A stretch of DNA of 64,000 nt, taken from CAVSUR01 sp963846005 (GTDB taxonomy: Bacteria > Actinomycetota > Actinomycetes > Streptosporangiales > Streptosporangiaceae). Of the stretch, positions 40,033 through 48,564 are shown piece after piece. Position numbers and translations under genes: made by a program. The notes below the pieces were generated by a model, which ran no database searches, was not told where the DNA came from, and worked only from the letters and a program-made list of their open reading frames with translations. The stretch is taken from assembly GCA_963846005.1 (NCBI GenBank), contig CAWJUH010000007.1, positions 186,001 through 250,000 of the forward strand. The letters run 5' to 3'. The number at the start of each line of letters is the position of its first letter. Position 1 is the stretch's first letter.

Positions 40033-40111
40033 GCCCGCAGGAATGCGGGCAGTGCTGGCCGGCGCCCGCAGGAATGCGGCAGTGCTGGCCGCCGCCCGCA
40101 GGAATGCGGGC
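40033..40111 (+). repeat. Three tandem hairpins with GGAA tetraloops after pspAB
   Basis: GCCCGCA-GGAA-TGCGGGC occurs at 40033-40050 and 40094-40111, and with one G fewer at 40064-40080. The copies are spaced 30-31 bp and linked by AGTGCTGGCC(G). Each can fold into a 6-7-bp stem with a GNRA loop. It may serve as the terminator of the psp operon. Confidence 0.85.
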
Positions 40112-40189
40112 GGGGGGCATATCGTTGGGAGTGCATATGATGGGCCGGGCCGACCGGGCACGGCCAGCTGACTGCGGGAGCTAACGCTG

Positions 40190-40540
40190 ATGACAGTTCA
40201 GGACCAGGCGACCACCCAGGGCGTCATCCTCACCGAGGCTGCTGCGGTGAAGGTAGGCAACCTGCTGCAGCAGGAGGGTCGCGACGACCTGCGGCTGCGC
40301 ATCGCCGTGCAGCCGGGCGGCTGCTCCGGGCTGCGCTACCAGCTGTACTTCGACGAGCGCGAGATCGACGGCGACATCGTGGCCACCTTCAGCGGCGTGC
40401 AGGTGGTGACGGACAAGATGAGCGCTCCCTACCTCGGCGGCGCGACCATCGACTTCGTCGACACGATCGAGAAGCAGGGCTTCACGATCGACAACCCGAA
40501 CGCGACCGGGTCCTGCGCCTGCGGCGACTCGTTCCACTGA
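40190..40540 (+). CDS. erpA: A-type iron-sulfur cluster carrier (IscA/ErpA)
   Basis: A 116-aa protein with ILTEAAAVKVGNLLQQEG, VQPGGCSGLRYQLYF and the C-terminal GSCACGDSF. The three cysteines that hold the Fe-S cluster (C45, C109, C111) are present. It delivers clusters to apo-proteins, which fits the nearby respiratory genes (Rieske protein). ATG 40190. It is followed by a PfkB kinase on the same strand, an order conserved upstream of the oxidase genes in many Actinobacteria. Confidence 0.92.
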   Translation: MTVQDQATTQGVILTEAAAVKVGNLLQQEGRDDLRLRIAVQPGGCSGLRYQLYFDEREIDGDIVATFSGVQVVTDKMSAPYLGGATIDFVDTIEKQGFTIDNPNATGSCACGDSFH

Positions 40541-40621
40541 CGGCCCCCGTTGCCCCCGCCGCCGGGTTCGCCGGCGCTCCCGGCCAGCGGCTCTGACGTG
40601 CGCTGCCGGTAAGGACATCCC

Positions 40622-41587
40622 GTGCGCATCGCCGTGACCGGGTCGATCGCGACCGACCACCTGATGACATTCCCCGGCCGGTTCACCGACCAGCTGATGC
40701 CCGACAAGCTGGACAAGGTGGCCCTGTCCTTCCTGGTCGACACGCTGGAGATCCGCCGCGGCGGGGTGGCAGCGAACATCGCGTTCGGCATGGGCTGCCT
40801 GGGCCTGCATCCGCTGCTCGTCGGCACGGCCGGCAGCGACTTCGCCGAGTACCGGGGCTGGCTGGAAGGCCACGGGGTGGACTGCAGCGGCGTGCGCCGG
40901 TCCGCGCTGCACCACACCGCCCGGTTCGTCGGCACCACCGACGCGGCGATGAACCAGATCGCCTCGTTCTACCCCGGGGCGATGAGCGAGGACGCCAGCA
41001 TCGACCTGAGCGAGCTGGCCGGCCAGGCTGACCTGGTCGTGATCAGCTCGGGCGACCCGGATGCGATGTCCGGCTTCGCCCGGCAGTGCCGCGAGCACGG
41101 CATCCCGTTCGCCGCTGACATCTCCTGGCAGCTGGCCCGGCTGGACGGCGGCCAGGTCCGCGACCTGCTGCACGGCGCGGCCTTCCAGTTCAGCAACGAG
41201 TACGAGGCCACGCTCAGCGAGCGCAAGACCGGCTGGTCAGCGCAGGAGCTGATCCGGCAGGTCGGGGTGCGGGTGACCACGCTCGGCGGCGACGGGGCGC
41301 GGGTCGACCGGCCGGGCGAGCCGCCGATCACGGTGCCGGCCGTGCCGGACGTGCAGCCGGTCGAGCCGACCGGCGCCGGGGATGCGTTCCGGGCCGGCTT
41401 CCTGGCCGCGCTCAGCTGGGACCTCAGCCTGGAGCGGGCGGCTCAGCTGGGCAACCTGATGGCCGTGCAGGCGCTGGAGACCACCGGCCCGCAGGAGTAC
41501 TCGCTCAAGCCCGGCGCGTTCGCCGACCGGTTCGAGGCCGCCTACGGGGCAGGCCCGGCCAGCGAGATCACCCGGCACTACCGCTGA
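40622..41587 (+). CDS. PfkB-family kinase (adenosine kinase-like)
   Basis: A 321-aa kinase. It starts MRIAVTGSIATDHLMTFPGR and has the PfkB region IRRGGVAANIAFGMGCLGL. The catalytic signature is EPTGAGDAFRAGFLAAL. The Asp of GAGD is the general base. It resembles the carbohydrate or adenosine kinases that sit beside cytochrome oxidase genes in Actinobacteria; the substrate is unproven. GTG 40622. It follows erpA by 81 bp and converges on the sedolisin gene. Confidence 0.87.
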   Translation: MRIAVTGSIATDHLMTFPGRFTDQLMPDKLDKVALSFLVDTLEIRRGGVAANIAFGMGCLGLHPLLVGTAGSDFAEYRGWLEGHGVDCSGVRRSALHHTARFVGTTDAAMNQIASFYPGAMSEDASIDLSELAGQADLVVISSGDPDAMSGFARQCREHGIPFAADISWQLARLDGGQVRDLLHGAAFQFSNEYEATLSERKTGWSAQELIRQVGVRVTTLGGDGARVDRPGEPPITVPAVPDVQPVEPTGAGDAFRAGFLAALSWDLSLERAAQLGNLMAVQALETTGPQEYSLKPGAFADRFEAAYGAGPASEITRHYR

Positions 41588-41626
41588 CGCTGGCTCAGCG
41601 GGCTCAGCGGCACTGACCTGGCGGGC

Positions 41627-43702
41627 TCAGCGGCCTATCTGGCCTGCCATCGTGATGTAGTCGCGCGGTGAGCCGACCCCGGTCGCGTCGTCGTACCCGC
41701 GGGTCGCGTGCAGCGCGGCCGCGCCCTCGCCGTTGATGCCGAGCGTCCGCAGCTGGTACAGCACCGGGCCGCCGCGGGTGGCCGCGTTGGTGTAGTTGGC
41801 GCGCACCTGGGCCAGCCGCCTGGCGCCGAACGGGTGGTCGGTGACGTCGTGGTAGGCCGGGGTGCCGGCCAGGTGGTAGATCAGCGGGTTGGCCAGCCCG
41901 AGCGGGCCGCCGGCCGCCTGCTGGGCGTCGGCCTCGATCCCGGCGAAGGTCGGGCAGGCGACGCTGGTGCCGCCGATCCGGCTGAGCGCGAACCCGTAGG
42001 TCTTCCCGTTCGGCTCCAGCACGGTCTCGCCGATCAGGAAGCCGGTCGCGGGGTCGGCGTAGGCCGAGATGTCCGGGACCTCGCGCATCGGATGGGCGCT
42101 GGTCTTGCCGTCCGGCAGCCGGCGTGACAGCGAGGCCGGGACCACTCCGGCCTGGTAGCCGGGCTGGCGGAACAGCGTGCTGGTGCCGCCGCCGCTGCCG
42201 CCGTCGAACCCGGCCGGGTACTGGCCGGGCGGGGTGTACTGCCAGGCCCGGCCCTTCTTGCCCAGCGGGTCGATCAGCGTGCCCCAGCCGGTCTCGAACC
42301 GGTAGTTGTCCCGCGGCCCGACGGCCAGGCTGGTGCCGCCGACCGAGGTGACGAACGGGTCGGAGGTCGGGTAGTCGACCTGGATCCGGCTCGAGAAGCC
42401 GGGGTCCTCGGCCGGGGCCTCATAGCCGTTGTCGCCGGAGGAGAACGCGAAGTCGATGCCCTCGGCGGTGCCCGCGGTGAAGATCAGGTGGTAGACGTTC
42501 ACCATCCCGCCCGCTCCGGCCTCGGTGTCGCCCCACGAGTCGCTGACGATGCTGGCCAAGCGGTGGTTGACGATGTAGGCCACCGCGCTGGCCAGGTCAG
42601 GGTCCTGGCAGCTGGCCGCGGCCACGAACCGGACCTTCGCGTCCGGCGCCATCCCGTGCACCGACTCCACGTCCAGCGTCTGCTCGCCGTACCAGCCCTG
42701 GGCGTCGCACTGGTCCTGGCCGGCCTGCGTGAACCTGGCCGGCAGGTACTGGCGGTACTGGCCGGGCGCGAACGGCTTGTCGCCGGCCACCCGGGCGTAG
42801 GTGTTGGCGTCGGAGAGCATGGTCGGCGAGGCGTACGCGTCCACGATCGCCACCGTCTGGCCGCGGCCGGTCATGCCCGCGGCCGTGACGCCGTAGGCGC
42901 CGCGGACCTGGCGCGGGGTGTAGCCGCACAGCGCCCACGGCTGGTGCGCGCCGTAGGCCTTCGGCTTGCGGGTGGCGATCTTCTGGCCGTACCAGGAGGC
43001 GCACGGCCGGGCCACCCAGTAGTTCGGCCCGGGCGGCGGCAGCTTCCGGGCCGCACCCTTCGCGGCGGGCCGCCGGGCGCCCGCCCGGGCGGGCGCCCGG
43101 CCCATCGCGCGCATCTGCTGGCGGGCCGTGCTCAGCCCGCTGACGGTCAGCACGAGCCGGGCCACGCGGGCCGGCGCGGTCGCCGCCTGCTCCGGGGCGC
43201 GCACGACGCCCTGCCCGGCCAGCTTGTACCGGCCGAAGGTGACGCCGAACGCCCGGGACGCCGCGGCCGCCGGGCCGCGGACTGCGACGTAGCCGCCGGC
43301 CAGGTGATGGTCTACCGAGGTCACGGTCAGGCCCGAGTAGCGCAGCCAGCGCTCCACCCGGGCCAGCTGGTGCGGGGTGGTGCCGAACCGGGCCTGCAGC
43401 GCAGCCGGGGTCAGGAAGTGCCGGTAGAGCTTGTTGCCGGGGGTAGCGACGGCAGTGGCGAACGCGGCCAGCCCGGCCGCATCGCCGGCCAGGTATACCC
43501 GCGCCCTGACCTGGCCGGAGGCGGCGCGGCGACCGGTGAGCCTGGCCGCGGGGACGGCCCAGGAGGGAAGCGTGCCGGCGATCGCGCTCCGCGCGGTGGC
43601 CTCCGCCGGGGCCGGGACCGCGGCCAGCGCGAGGCCGCCGAGCGCCAGAGCCCCGGCAGCGGCTGCGGTGCCGGCGGCACGCACTCCTGCGATGAACGGC
43701 AT
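41627..43702 (-). CDS. Secreted sedolisin-family acid protease (S53, pro-kumamolisin)
   Basis: A 691-aa exported protease. A signal peptide (about 1-34) is followed by the activation domain (about 50-195: LYRHFLTPAALQARFGTT, GGYVAVRGPAAAASRAFGV). The catalytic domain has GEQTLDVESVHGMAPDAKV (Glu and Asp), the oxyanion Asp in SSGDNGYE and the nucleophile in GGTSVACPTFAG. It ends near DDATGVGSP, the calcium-binding region. Sedolisins act in acid surroundings. ATG 43702 is chosen for GGAGGGG 8 nt upstream; the frame runs on to 44518 across ctaG and that part is shadow. It interrupts an otherwise oxidase-related cluster. Confidence 0.92.
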   Translation of the reverse strand: MPFIAGVRAAGTAAAAGALALGGLALAAVPAPAEATARSAIAGTLPSWAVPAARLTGRRAASGQVRARVYLAGDAAGLAAFATAVATPGNKLYRHFLTPAALQARFGTTPHQLARVERWLRYSGLTVTSVDHHLAGGYVAVRGPAAAASRAFGVTFGRYKLAGQGVVRAPEQAATAPARVARLVLTVSGLSTARQQMRAMGRAPARAGARRPAAKGAARKLPPPGPNYWVARPCASWYGQKIATRKPKAYGAHQPWALCGYTPRQVRGAYGVTAAGMTGRGQTVAIVDAYASPTMLSDANTYARVAGDKPFAPGQYRQYLPARFTQAGQDQCDAQGWYGEQTLDVESVHGMAPDAKVRFVAAASCQDPDLASAVAYIVNHRLASIVSDSWGDTEAGAGGMVNVYHLIFTAGTAEGIDFAFSSGDNGYEAPAEDPGFSSRIQVDYPTSDPFVTSVGGTSLAVGPRDNYRFETGWGTLIDPLGKKGRAWQYTPPGQYPAGFDGGSGGGTSTLFRQPGYQAGVVPASLSRRLPDGKTSAHPMREVPDISAYADPATGFLIGETVLEPNGKTYGFALSRIGGTSVACPTFAGIEADAQQAAGGPLGLANPLIYHLAGTPAYHDVTDHPFGARRLAQVRANYTNAATRGGPVLYQLRTLGINGEGAAALHATRGYDDATGVGSPRDYITMAGQIGR

Positions 43703-43803
43703 GCGAGAGTTCCCCTCCGGTGAGCGTCCGGTACGGCGATCATTCAAGCGGATGGGCGGCCGGTTACGCAGGATGATCTGGCTGAACGCGCGGCGTGTCG
43801 CGG

Positions 43804-43809
43804 TAGCGT
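43804..43809 (+). promoter_or_regulatory. -10 element of ctaG, leaderless
   Basis: TAGCGT ends 7 nt before ATG 43817 with no ribosome-binding site between, as in leaderless actinobacterial transcripts. The alternative GTG start at 43808 would overlap the hexamer. Confidence 0.45.
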
Positions 43810-43816
43810 GAACGAT

Positions 43817-44800
43817 ATGGTCGGCGCGCTCGCATCCGGGTACACCGGGCCGCCGCCGCTGACGGCCGCCCGCGCGTTCACCCAGTGGACGCTGGACCCG
43901 TGGGCGCTGGCGGTGCTGGCCCTGCTGGCCGCCGGGTACGCGGCCGGGGTGCGCCGGGTCCGGGCCGGCGGCGGCCGCTGGGCCGCCGGGCGCACGATCG
44001 CGTTCTGCGGCCTCGGGCTCGGCTTCGGCGTCATCGCCACGATGTCCTTCGTCGGCACCTACCAGCCGGTGCTGTTCTGGATCCGGGGCGTGCAGACAGT
44101 CCTGCTGCTGCTGGTCGTGCCGCTGTTCCTGGCGCTCGGCCGCCCGCTGTCGCTGCTGATCGAGGCGCTGCCCGGGCCGGGGGCACGGCTGCGGCGGGTG
44201 ATCGCCAGCCGCCCCGCCCGGGTGCTGACCTTCCCCGCCATTACCACCGCGGTGCTGGTCATCGTCCCGTTCTGCATCTACTTCACCGGCTGGTACGAGG
44301 CCGGGTTCCGCACCGCCGGCGTGCGCGAGCTGACCTACCTGGCGCTGATCGTCCCCGGGCTGGTGTTCTTCTGGACGCTGCTGCGCGTCGACCCGGTGCC
44401 GCGGGCCTACTCCTACCTGGTCTCGTTGTGGATCACCGGCGCGGAAGTGGTCGGCGACGCCATCCTGGGCCTGGCCGTGATCGCCGACAATAACCTGATC
44501 GCGGCCGGCTACTACCACGCGCTGGCCCGGCCGTGGGGGCCGGGCCTGGCCACCGACCAGGTGCTCGGCGGCGGCGCGCTGTGGATACTCGGCGACCTGG
44601 TCGGCCTGCCGTTCTTCGCCGCCCAGCTGATCCAGATGATCAGGGAGGACGAGCAGGAGGCGGTCCGGGTCGACGCCGAGCTGGACGCCCGCGAGCAGGA
44701 GCAGGCCGCTGATCCCGGGGCCGGCCCGCAGCCGCCCTGGTGGGAGTCCGACCCGAGGTTGGCGGGCCGGTTCCGGCCGGCCGACTCCGACCGCGACTAG
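43817..44800 (+). CDS. ctaG: Cytochrome c oxidase assembly factor CtaG-like membrane protein
   Basis: A 327-aa polytopic protein with about seven membrane segments. It contains FTQWTLDPWALAVLALLAAG, the FVGTYQPVLFWIRGVQTVLLL region, FCIYFTGWYE and IADNNLIAAGYYHAL. These match the caa3-type CtaG family, thought to help deliver copper to the oxidase. A charged cytoplasmic tail follows (REDEQEAVRVDAELDAREQE). The start ATG 43817 is preferred over GTG 43808 (see the -10 element). It is convergent with the TusA-like gene. Confidence 0.85.
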   Translation: MVGALASGYTGPPPLTAARAFTQWTLDPWALAVLALLAAGYAAGVRRVRAGGGRWAAGRTIAFCGLGLGFGVIATMSFVGTYQPVLFWIRGVQTVLLLLVVPLFLALGRPLSLLIEALPGPGARLRRVIASRPARVLTFPAITTAVLVIVPFCIYFTGWYEAGFRTAGVRELTYLALIVPGLVFFWTLLRVDPVPRAYSYLVSLWITGAEVVGDAILGLAVIADNNLIAAGYYHALARPWGPGLATDQVLGGGALWILGDLVGLPFFAAQLIQMIREDEQEAVRVDAELDAREQEQAADPGAGPQPPWWESDPRLAGRFRPADSDRD

Positions 44801-44813
44801 CAGCGAGCCGCTG

Positions 44814-45209
44814 CTAGTAGGAGCGCCGGACCAGGAACGACCAGCCGACCGGCAGCTCGGCCATGGTGACGAAGGCGTGCGATTTCAGCGCGCACCACGC
44901 GGGCAGGTCGGTGCGGGCCGCCGGGTCGTCGGCCAGCACCTCCACCAGCCGGCCCACGGGCACCTCGCGGATCCGCTCGGCCAGCATGATGATCGGGATC
45001 GGGCACTTCTTGCCCAGCGCGTCGATGCTCAGCGCGGGCCGCTGGCCGGCCGCCGGGGCGGCGACGGCGCCCCGCTCCGCGGCGGCTGCCCCGCCGGCCG
45101 CCGGGCCGGAGGCCGCGGGCGGCGGGACGGGCGTGCGGGACGCGCGGTTACCACTGCGCGAATCTGGCCGGCGGCGCAAAGTTCCCGTCCTCACTGCAGC
45201 CGTGCTCAC
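44814..45209 (-). CDS. TusA/SirA-like sulfur-carrier domain protein
   Basis: A 131-aa protein. Residues about 58-131 form a TusA-type domain: LSIDALGKKCPIPIIMLAER with the CPxP motif whose Cys is the sulfur carrier. VLADDPAARTDLPAWC supplies a second Cys, and KSHAFVTMAELPVGWSFLV follows. The N-terminal 55 residues are Ala/Pro/Arg-rich and not conserved; the true start may be later than GTG 45209. TusA-like proteins move persulfide sulfur or act in redox regulation. It is divergent from ctaC. Confidence 0.82.
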   Translation of the reverse strand: MSTAAVRTGTLRRRPDSRSGNRASRTPVPPPAASGPAAGGAAAAERGAVAAPAAGQRPALSIDALGKKCPIPIIMLAERIREVPVGRLVEVLADDPAARTDLPAWCALKSHAFVTMAELPVGWSFLVRRSY

Positions 45210-45515
45210 TGCAGACGTGTGCTGGCTGCGACCTCACGCGCGTCGCCGTTGACGCTGACGCTCTGTCTCCGACACTGAACGCTGTGTCTTCGACACTGAC
45301 ATCCTGGCTCCGATAGTGCAACGCTACCGGCCGGCCGGGCCGGCCGGACAGCCGGGCAATCCCGGGCCGCCGCCGATGCCGGGCGGCCGCCCGCGCATCT
45401 GGCGGGGGCAGCGGGACCCGGAGGGGGCCGGCGTTGTACTGTTTGCACGACAGGCTGTAGGACGAGCAACCACCGGCCAGTTGGCGCCGGGCGTCATCCG
45501 CTGGGAAGGCTAGCT
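45210..45515 (+). promoter_or_regulatory. Region upstream of ctaC with three direct repeats
   Basis: Three imperfect 13-bp direct repeats lie at 45265-45277 (GTCTCCGACACTG), 45286-45298 (GTCTTCGACACTG) and 45306-45318 (GGCTCCGATAGTG). They are spaced 20-21 bp, two helical turns, as for a regulator on one DNA face. TTGTAC (45434-45439) with GTAGGA 17 nt on is a weak promoter candidate, and GGGAAGG precedes the ctaC GTG. No gene is seen in this 306-bp gap. Confidence 0.4.
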
Positions 45516-46394
45516 GTGAGTCCCATCCGCACGATCCGGCAATGCGCCGCCGGTGTGCTGCGCCGCCGCCCGTCCCGCGCCGCCCGGCGCTTCGGACCGC
45601 GCGCCGTCCTGCTGGCCGGGATCGCCTTGCTCGCGACTGGCTGCACGTCCAACGCGTTCACCCGGATGGGCATGCTGCCCCCGGTCACCAAGCAGGGCGA
45701 GCTCACCCTGCACCTGTGGCAGGGCTCGTGGCTGGCGGCCTGGATCGTCGGCATCATCGTCTGGTTCCTGATTATCTACGCGGTGATCTTCCACCGCAGG
45801 CGGGCCGGCTCGGACCGGCTGCCCGACCAGGTGCGCTACAACCTGCCGATCGAGGTCATGTACACGGTCCTGCCATTCGTCATGGTCGGGGTGCTGTTCT
45901 ACTTCACCGCCCGGGACGAGAACCGGATCGACGCGCTGTCGCCGCACCCGGCCGTCGTGGTGAACGTGACCGGCTTCCAGTGGAGCTGGCAGTTCCAGTA
46001 CCCGCAGTACAAGGTAAGCAGCGACCAGGCGTACCCGTACCTGACCGAAGTCGGCAACCAGTGGAATCCCAATGTGCCCAGCAGCCAGCAGAACCTGCCG
46101 CTGCTGGTCATTCCCACCGGCAAGACCGTGCAGTTCAACCTGGTGTCTAATGACGTGGACCACGCTTTCTGGATCCCGCCGTTCGATTTCAAGCGGGACC
46201 TGATTCCCGGCCACCCGAACCATTTCCAGGTCGAGCCCACGAAGACCGGCTCGTTCATCGGCCGCTGCTCGGAGCTGTGCGGGCTGTACCACAGCCGCAT
46301 GCTGTTCCGGGTCCGGATCGTCACCTGGTCTCAGTTCCGGAGCTGGACCGCGGCGCAGCAAGCCAGGCAGGCAACGATCGGGGGTGCCCTGTGA
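45516..46394 (+). CDS. ctaC: Cytochrome c oxidase subunit II
   Basis: A 292-aa lipoprotein subunit of the aa3 oxidase. The lipobox LLATGC (residues 38-43) is followed by two membrane helices (about 70-95 and 115-132). The periplasmic cupredoxin domain shows VTGFQWSWQFQYP and the CuA ligands: His in DVDHAFWIP and the cluster CSELCGLYHSRM (Cys, Glu, Cys, His, Met). It accepts electrons from the bcc complex. GTG 45516; the stop overlaps the ctaD GTG. Confidence 0.96.
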   Translation: MSPIRTIRQCAAGVLRRRPSRAARRFGPRAVLLAGIALLATGCTSNAFTRMGMLPPVTKQGELTLHLWQGSWLAAWIVGIIVWFLIIYAVIFHRRRAGSDRLPDQVRYNLPIEVMYTVLPFVMVGVLFYFTARDENRIDALSPHPAVVVNVTGFQWSWQFQYPQYKVSSDQAYPYLTEVGNQWNPNVPSSQQNLPLLVIPTGKTVQFNLVSNDVDHAFWIPPFDFKRDLIPGHPNHFQVEPTKTGSFIGRCSELCGLYHSRMLFRVRIVTWSQFRSWTAAQQARQATIGGAL

Positions 46395-48106
46395 CGACCG
46401 TTGACAAGCCCTACACCGAGGTGCCGCCGCCGGGCGGCGGCCCGGTCGCCACCCAGGCCACCTACCGCAAGGGCTCGATCCTGGCCGACTGGCTGTCGTC
46501 TACCGACCACAAGATCATCGGCCATCTGTACCTGATCACGTCGTTCGCCTTCTTCATGATCGGCGGGCTGATGGCGATGATCATCCGGGTCCAGCTTTAC
46601 GAGCCGGACAACCACATCGTCTCCGACCAGGTGTACAACGAGCTGTTCACGATGCACGGCACGATCATGCTGCTGCTGTTCGCGACGCCGTTGTTCGTCG
46701 GCTTCGCCAACGAGATCATGCCGCTGCAGATCGGCTCGCCGGACGTCGCGTTTCCGCGGCTCAACCTGATGAGCTACTACTTCTTCCTGTTCGGCGGCCT
46801 CATCCTGCTGGTCAGTTTCCTGGCGCCGGGCGGCGCGGCGTCGTTCGGCTGGTACGCATACTCGCCGCTGACCAGCTCGCTGTATTCGCCCGGCGTCGGC
46901 GCCGACATGTGGATCATGGGCCTGACGCTCAGCGGCCTGGGCACCATCCTGTCCGGCGTCAACTTCGTCACCACGATCTTCTGCATGCGCGCGCCGGGCA
47001 TGACCATGTTCCGGATGCCCATTTTCACCTGGAACATCCTGCTCACCTCGATTCTGGTGCTGCTGGCCTTCCCGGTGCTGGCCGCCGCGCTGCTGGTACT
47101 GGAGATCGACCGCAAGTTCGGCGCCCAGGTGTTCACCGCCTCCAGCGGCGGGGCCATCTTGTGGCAGCACCTGTTCTGGTTCTTCGGCCATCCCGAGGTC
47201 TATATCGTGGCGCTGCCGTTCTTCGGCATCGCCACCGAGGTCCTGCCGGTGTTCAGCCGTAAGCCGCTATTCGGCTACAAGGGCCTGGTGGGTGCGACGA
47301 TCGCGATCGCGGGCTTGTCGGCGACCGTGTGGGCGCATCACATGTTCACGACCGGGGCGGTGCTGCTGCCGTTCTTCTCGTTCATGACGTTCCTGATCGC
47401 CGTGCCGACCGGGGTGAAGTTCTTCAACTGGGTGGGAACCATCTGGCGCGGCCAGCTCACGCTGAACTCCTCGATGCTGTTCATCCTCGGATTCCTGGTC
47501 GTGTTCTTGTTCGGCGGCCTGACCGGGATCATCCTCGCCTCGCCGCCGCTGGACTTCGCCGTCAGCGACTCCTACTTCGTGGTCGCCCATTTCCACTATG
47601 TGCTGTTCGGCACGGTGGTGTTCTGCATGTTCGGCGGCTTCTATTTCTGGTGGCCCAAGTGGACCGGCAAAATGCTGGACGAGCGGCTGGGGAAGCTGCA
47701 CTTCTGGTCGGTCTTCCTCGGCTTTAACGGCACCTTCCTGGTCCAGCACTGGATCGGGATGGAAGGCATGCCGCGGCGCACGGCGAACTACCCGGATCTG
47801 CCGGGCAACGTCACCGTGCTCAACCAGATCTCCACCATCAGCGCGCTGTTCCTCGGTGCCTCGACGTTCATCTTCCTGTACAACGTGTACAAGACGTGGA
47901 AGCACGGCGAGCACGTCACCGCCGACGATCCGTGGGGCTTCGGCAACTCGCTGGAATGGGCGACCTCGTGCCCGCCGCCCCGGCACAACTTCACCTCCAT
48001 TCCGCGCATCCGCTCCGAGCGGCCCGCCTTCGACCTGCATTACCCGCACATCAAAGCCGGGCGCCCGCGCGAGCCGCACGGCACGCCGATCGAGGCCCGC
48101 AAGTGA
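46391..48106 (+). CDS. ctaD: Cytochrome c oxidase subunit I
   Basis: Catalytic subunit, 571 aa with 12 membrane helices. It has WLSSTDHKIIGHLYLITS, the haem-ligand region MHGTIMLLLFATP and the heme-copper centre HLFWFFGHPEVYI (Cu ligand His, cross-linked Tyr). VWAHHMFTTG and SYFVVAHFHYVLFGT give further His ligands. It reduces oxygen to water while pumping protons. GTG 46391 overlaps the ctaC stop (GTGA), as in related genomes; the frame is open to 46277. Confidence 0.97.
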   Translation: MTTVDKPYTEVPPPGGGPVATQATYRKGSILADWLSSTDHKIIGHLYLITSFAFFMIGGLMAMIIRVQLYEPDNHIVSDQVYNELFTMHGTIMLLLFATPLFVGFANEIMPLQIGSPDVAFPRLNLMSYYFFLFGGLILLVSFLAPGGAASFGWYAYSPLTSSLYSPGVGADMWIMGLTLSGLGTILSGVNFVTTIFCMRAPGMTMFRMPIFTWNILLTSILVLLAFPVLAAALLVLEIDRKFGAQVFTASSGGAILWQHLFWFFGHPEVYIVALPFFGIATEVLPVFSRKPLFGYKGLVGATIAIAGLSATVWAHHMFTTGAVLLPFFSFMTFLIAVPTGVKFFNWVGTIWRGQLTLNSSMLFILGFLVVFLFGGLTGIILASPPLDFAVSDSYFVVAHFHYVLFGTVVFCMFGGFYFWWPKWTGKMLDERLGKLHFWSVFLGFNGTFLVQHWIGMEGMPRRTANYPDLPGNVTVLNQISTISALFLGASTFIFLYNVYKTWKHGEHVTADDPWGFGNSLEWATSCPPPRHNFTSIPRIRSERPAFDLHYPHIKAGRPREPHGTPIEARK

Positions 48107-48125
48107 CGCTTGGCAGGGGTGACAC

Positions 48126-48521
48126 ATGAAGGTTGAGGGCTACCTGTTCCTCGGCTGCGCGGTTTTCTTCGGAGTCTCCGACCTGGTCTACTGGAACCTG
48201 TCCCACGATCCGACCGGGACCACCGCGCTGGCCCTGTCGATCGCGCTGGCCTTCCTGATCGGCTTCTATGTCACCTTCACCGGCCGCCGGCTGCCGCCGC
48301 GCCCCGAGGACAGCAAGCAAGGCGAGATCTATCAGGGCACCGGCGAACTGGGCTTCTTCAGCCCGCACAGCTGGTGGCCGCTGTTCGTCAGCCTGGCTGC
48401 CGGGGTGTCAGCGCTGGGCGTTGCGCTCGGCTGGTGGCTGTTCTTCATCGGCGGCCCCATGCTGATCCTGGCCACGATCGGGTTCGTGTTCGAGTACTAC
48501 CGCGGTCACTACGCCCACTGA
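48126..48521 (+). CDS. ctaF: Cytochrome c oxidase subunit IV (actinobacterial CtaF)
   Basis: A 131-aa membrane protein with four hydrophobic segments. It has FLGCAVFFGVSDLVYWNLSH, the central RRLPPRPEDSKQGEIYQGTG loop and GELGFFSPHSWWPLF, then a C-terminal FVFEYYRGHYAH. These match CtaF of the aa3 oxidase of Actinobacteria. It lies 19 bp after ctaD in one operon. Confidence 0.94.
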   Translation: MKVEGYLFLGCAVFFGVSDLVYWNLSHDPTGTTALALSIALAFLIGFYVTFTGRRLPPRPEDSKQGEIYQGTGELGFFSPHSWWPLFVSLAAGVSALGVALGWWLFFIGGPMLILATIGFVFEYYRGHYAH

Positions 48522-48564
48522 GGTCCGGCCAGCAGCCGTCGCTGATGCGGCCGCGATTGCTGCC

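Noticed and set aside
43703..44518. N-terminal extension of the sedolisin frame to 963 codons
   Set aside because: The extension is antisense to ctaG and precedes a clear signal peptide with its own ribosome-binding site at 43702.
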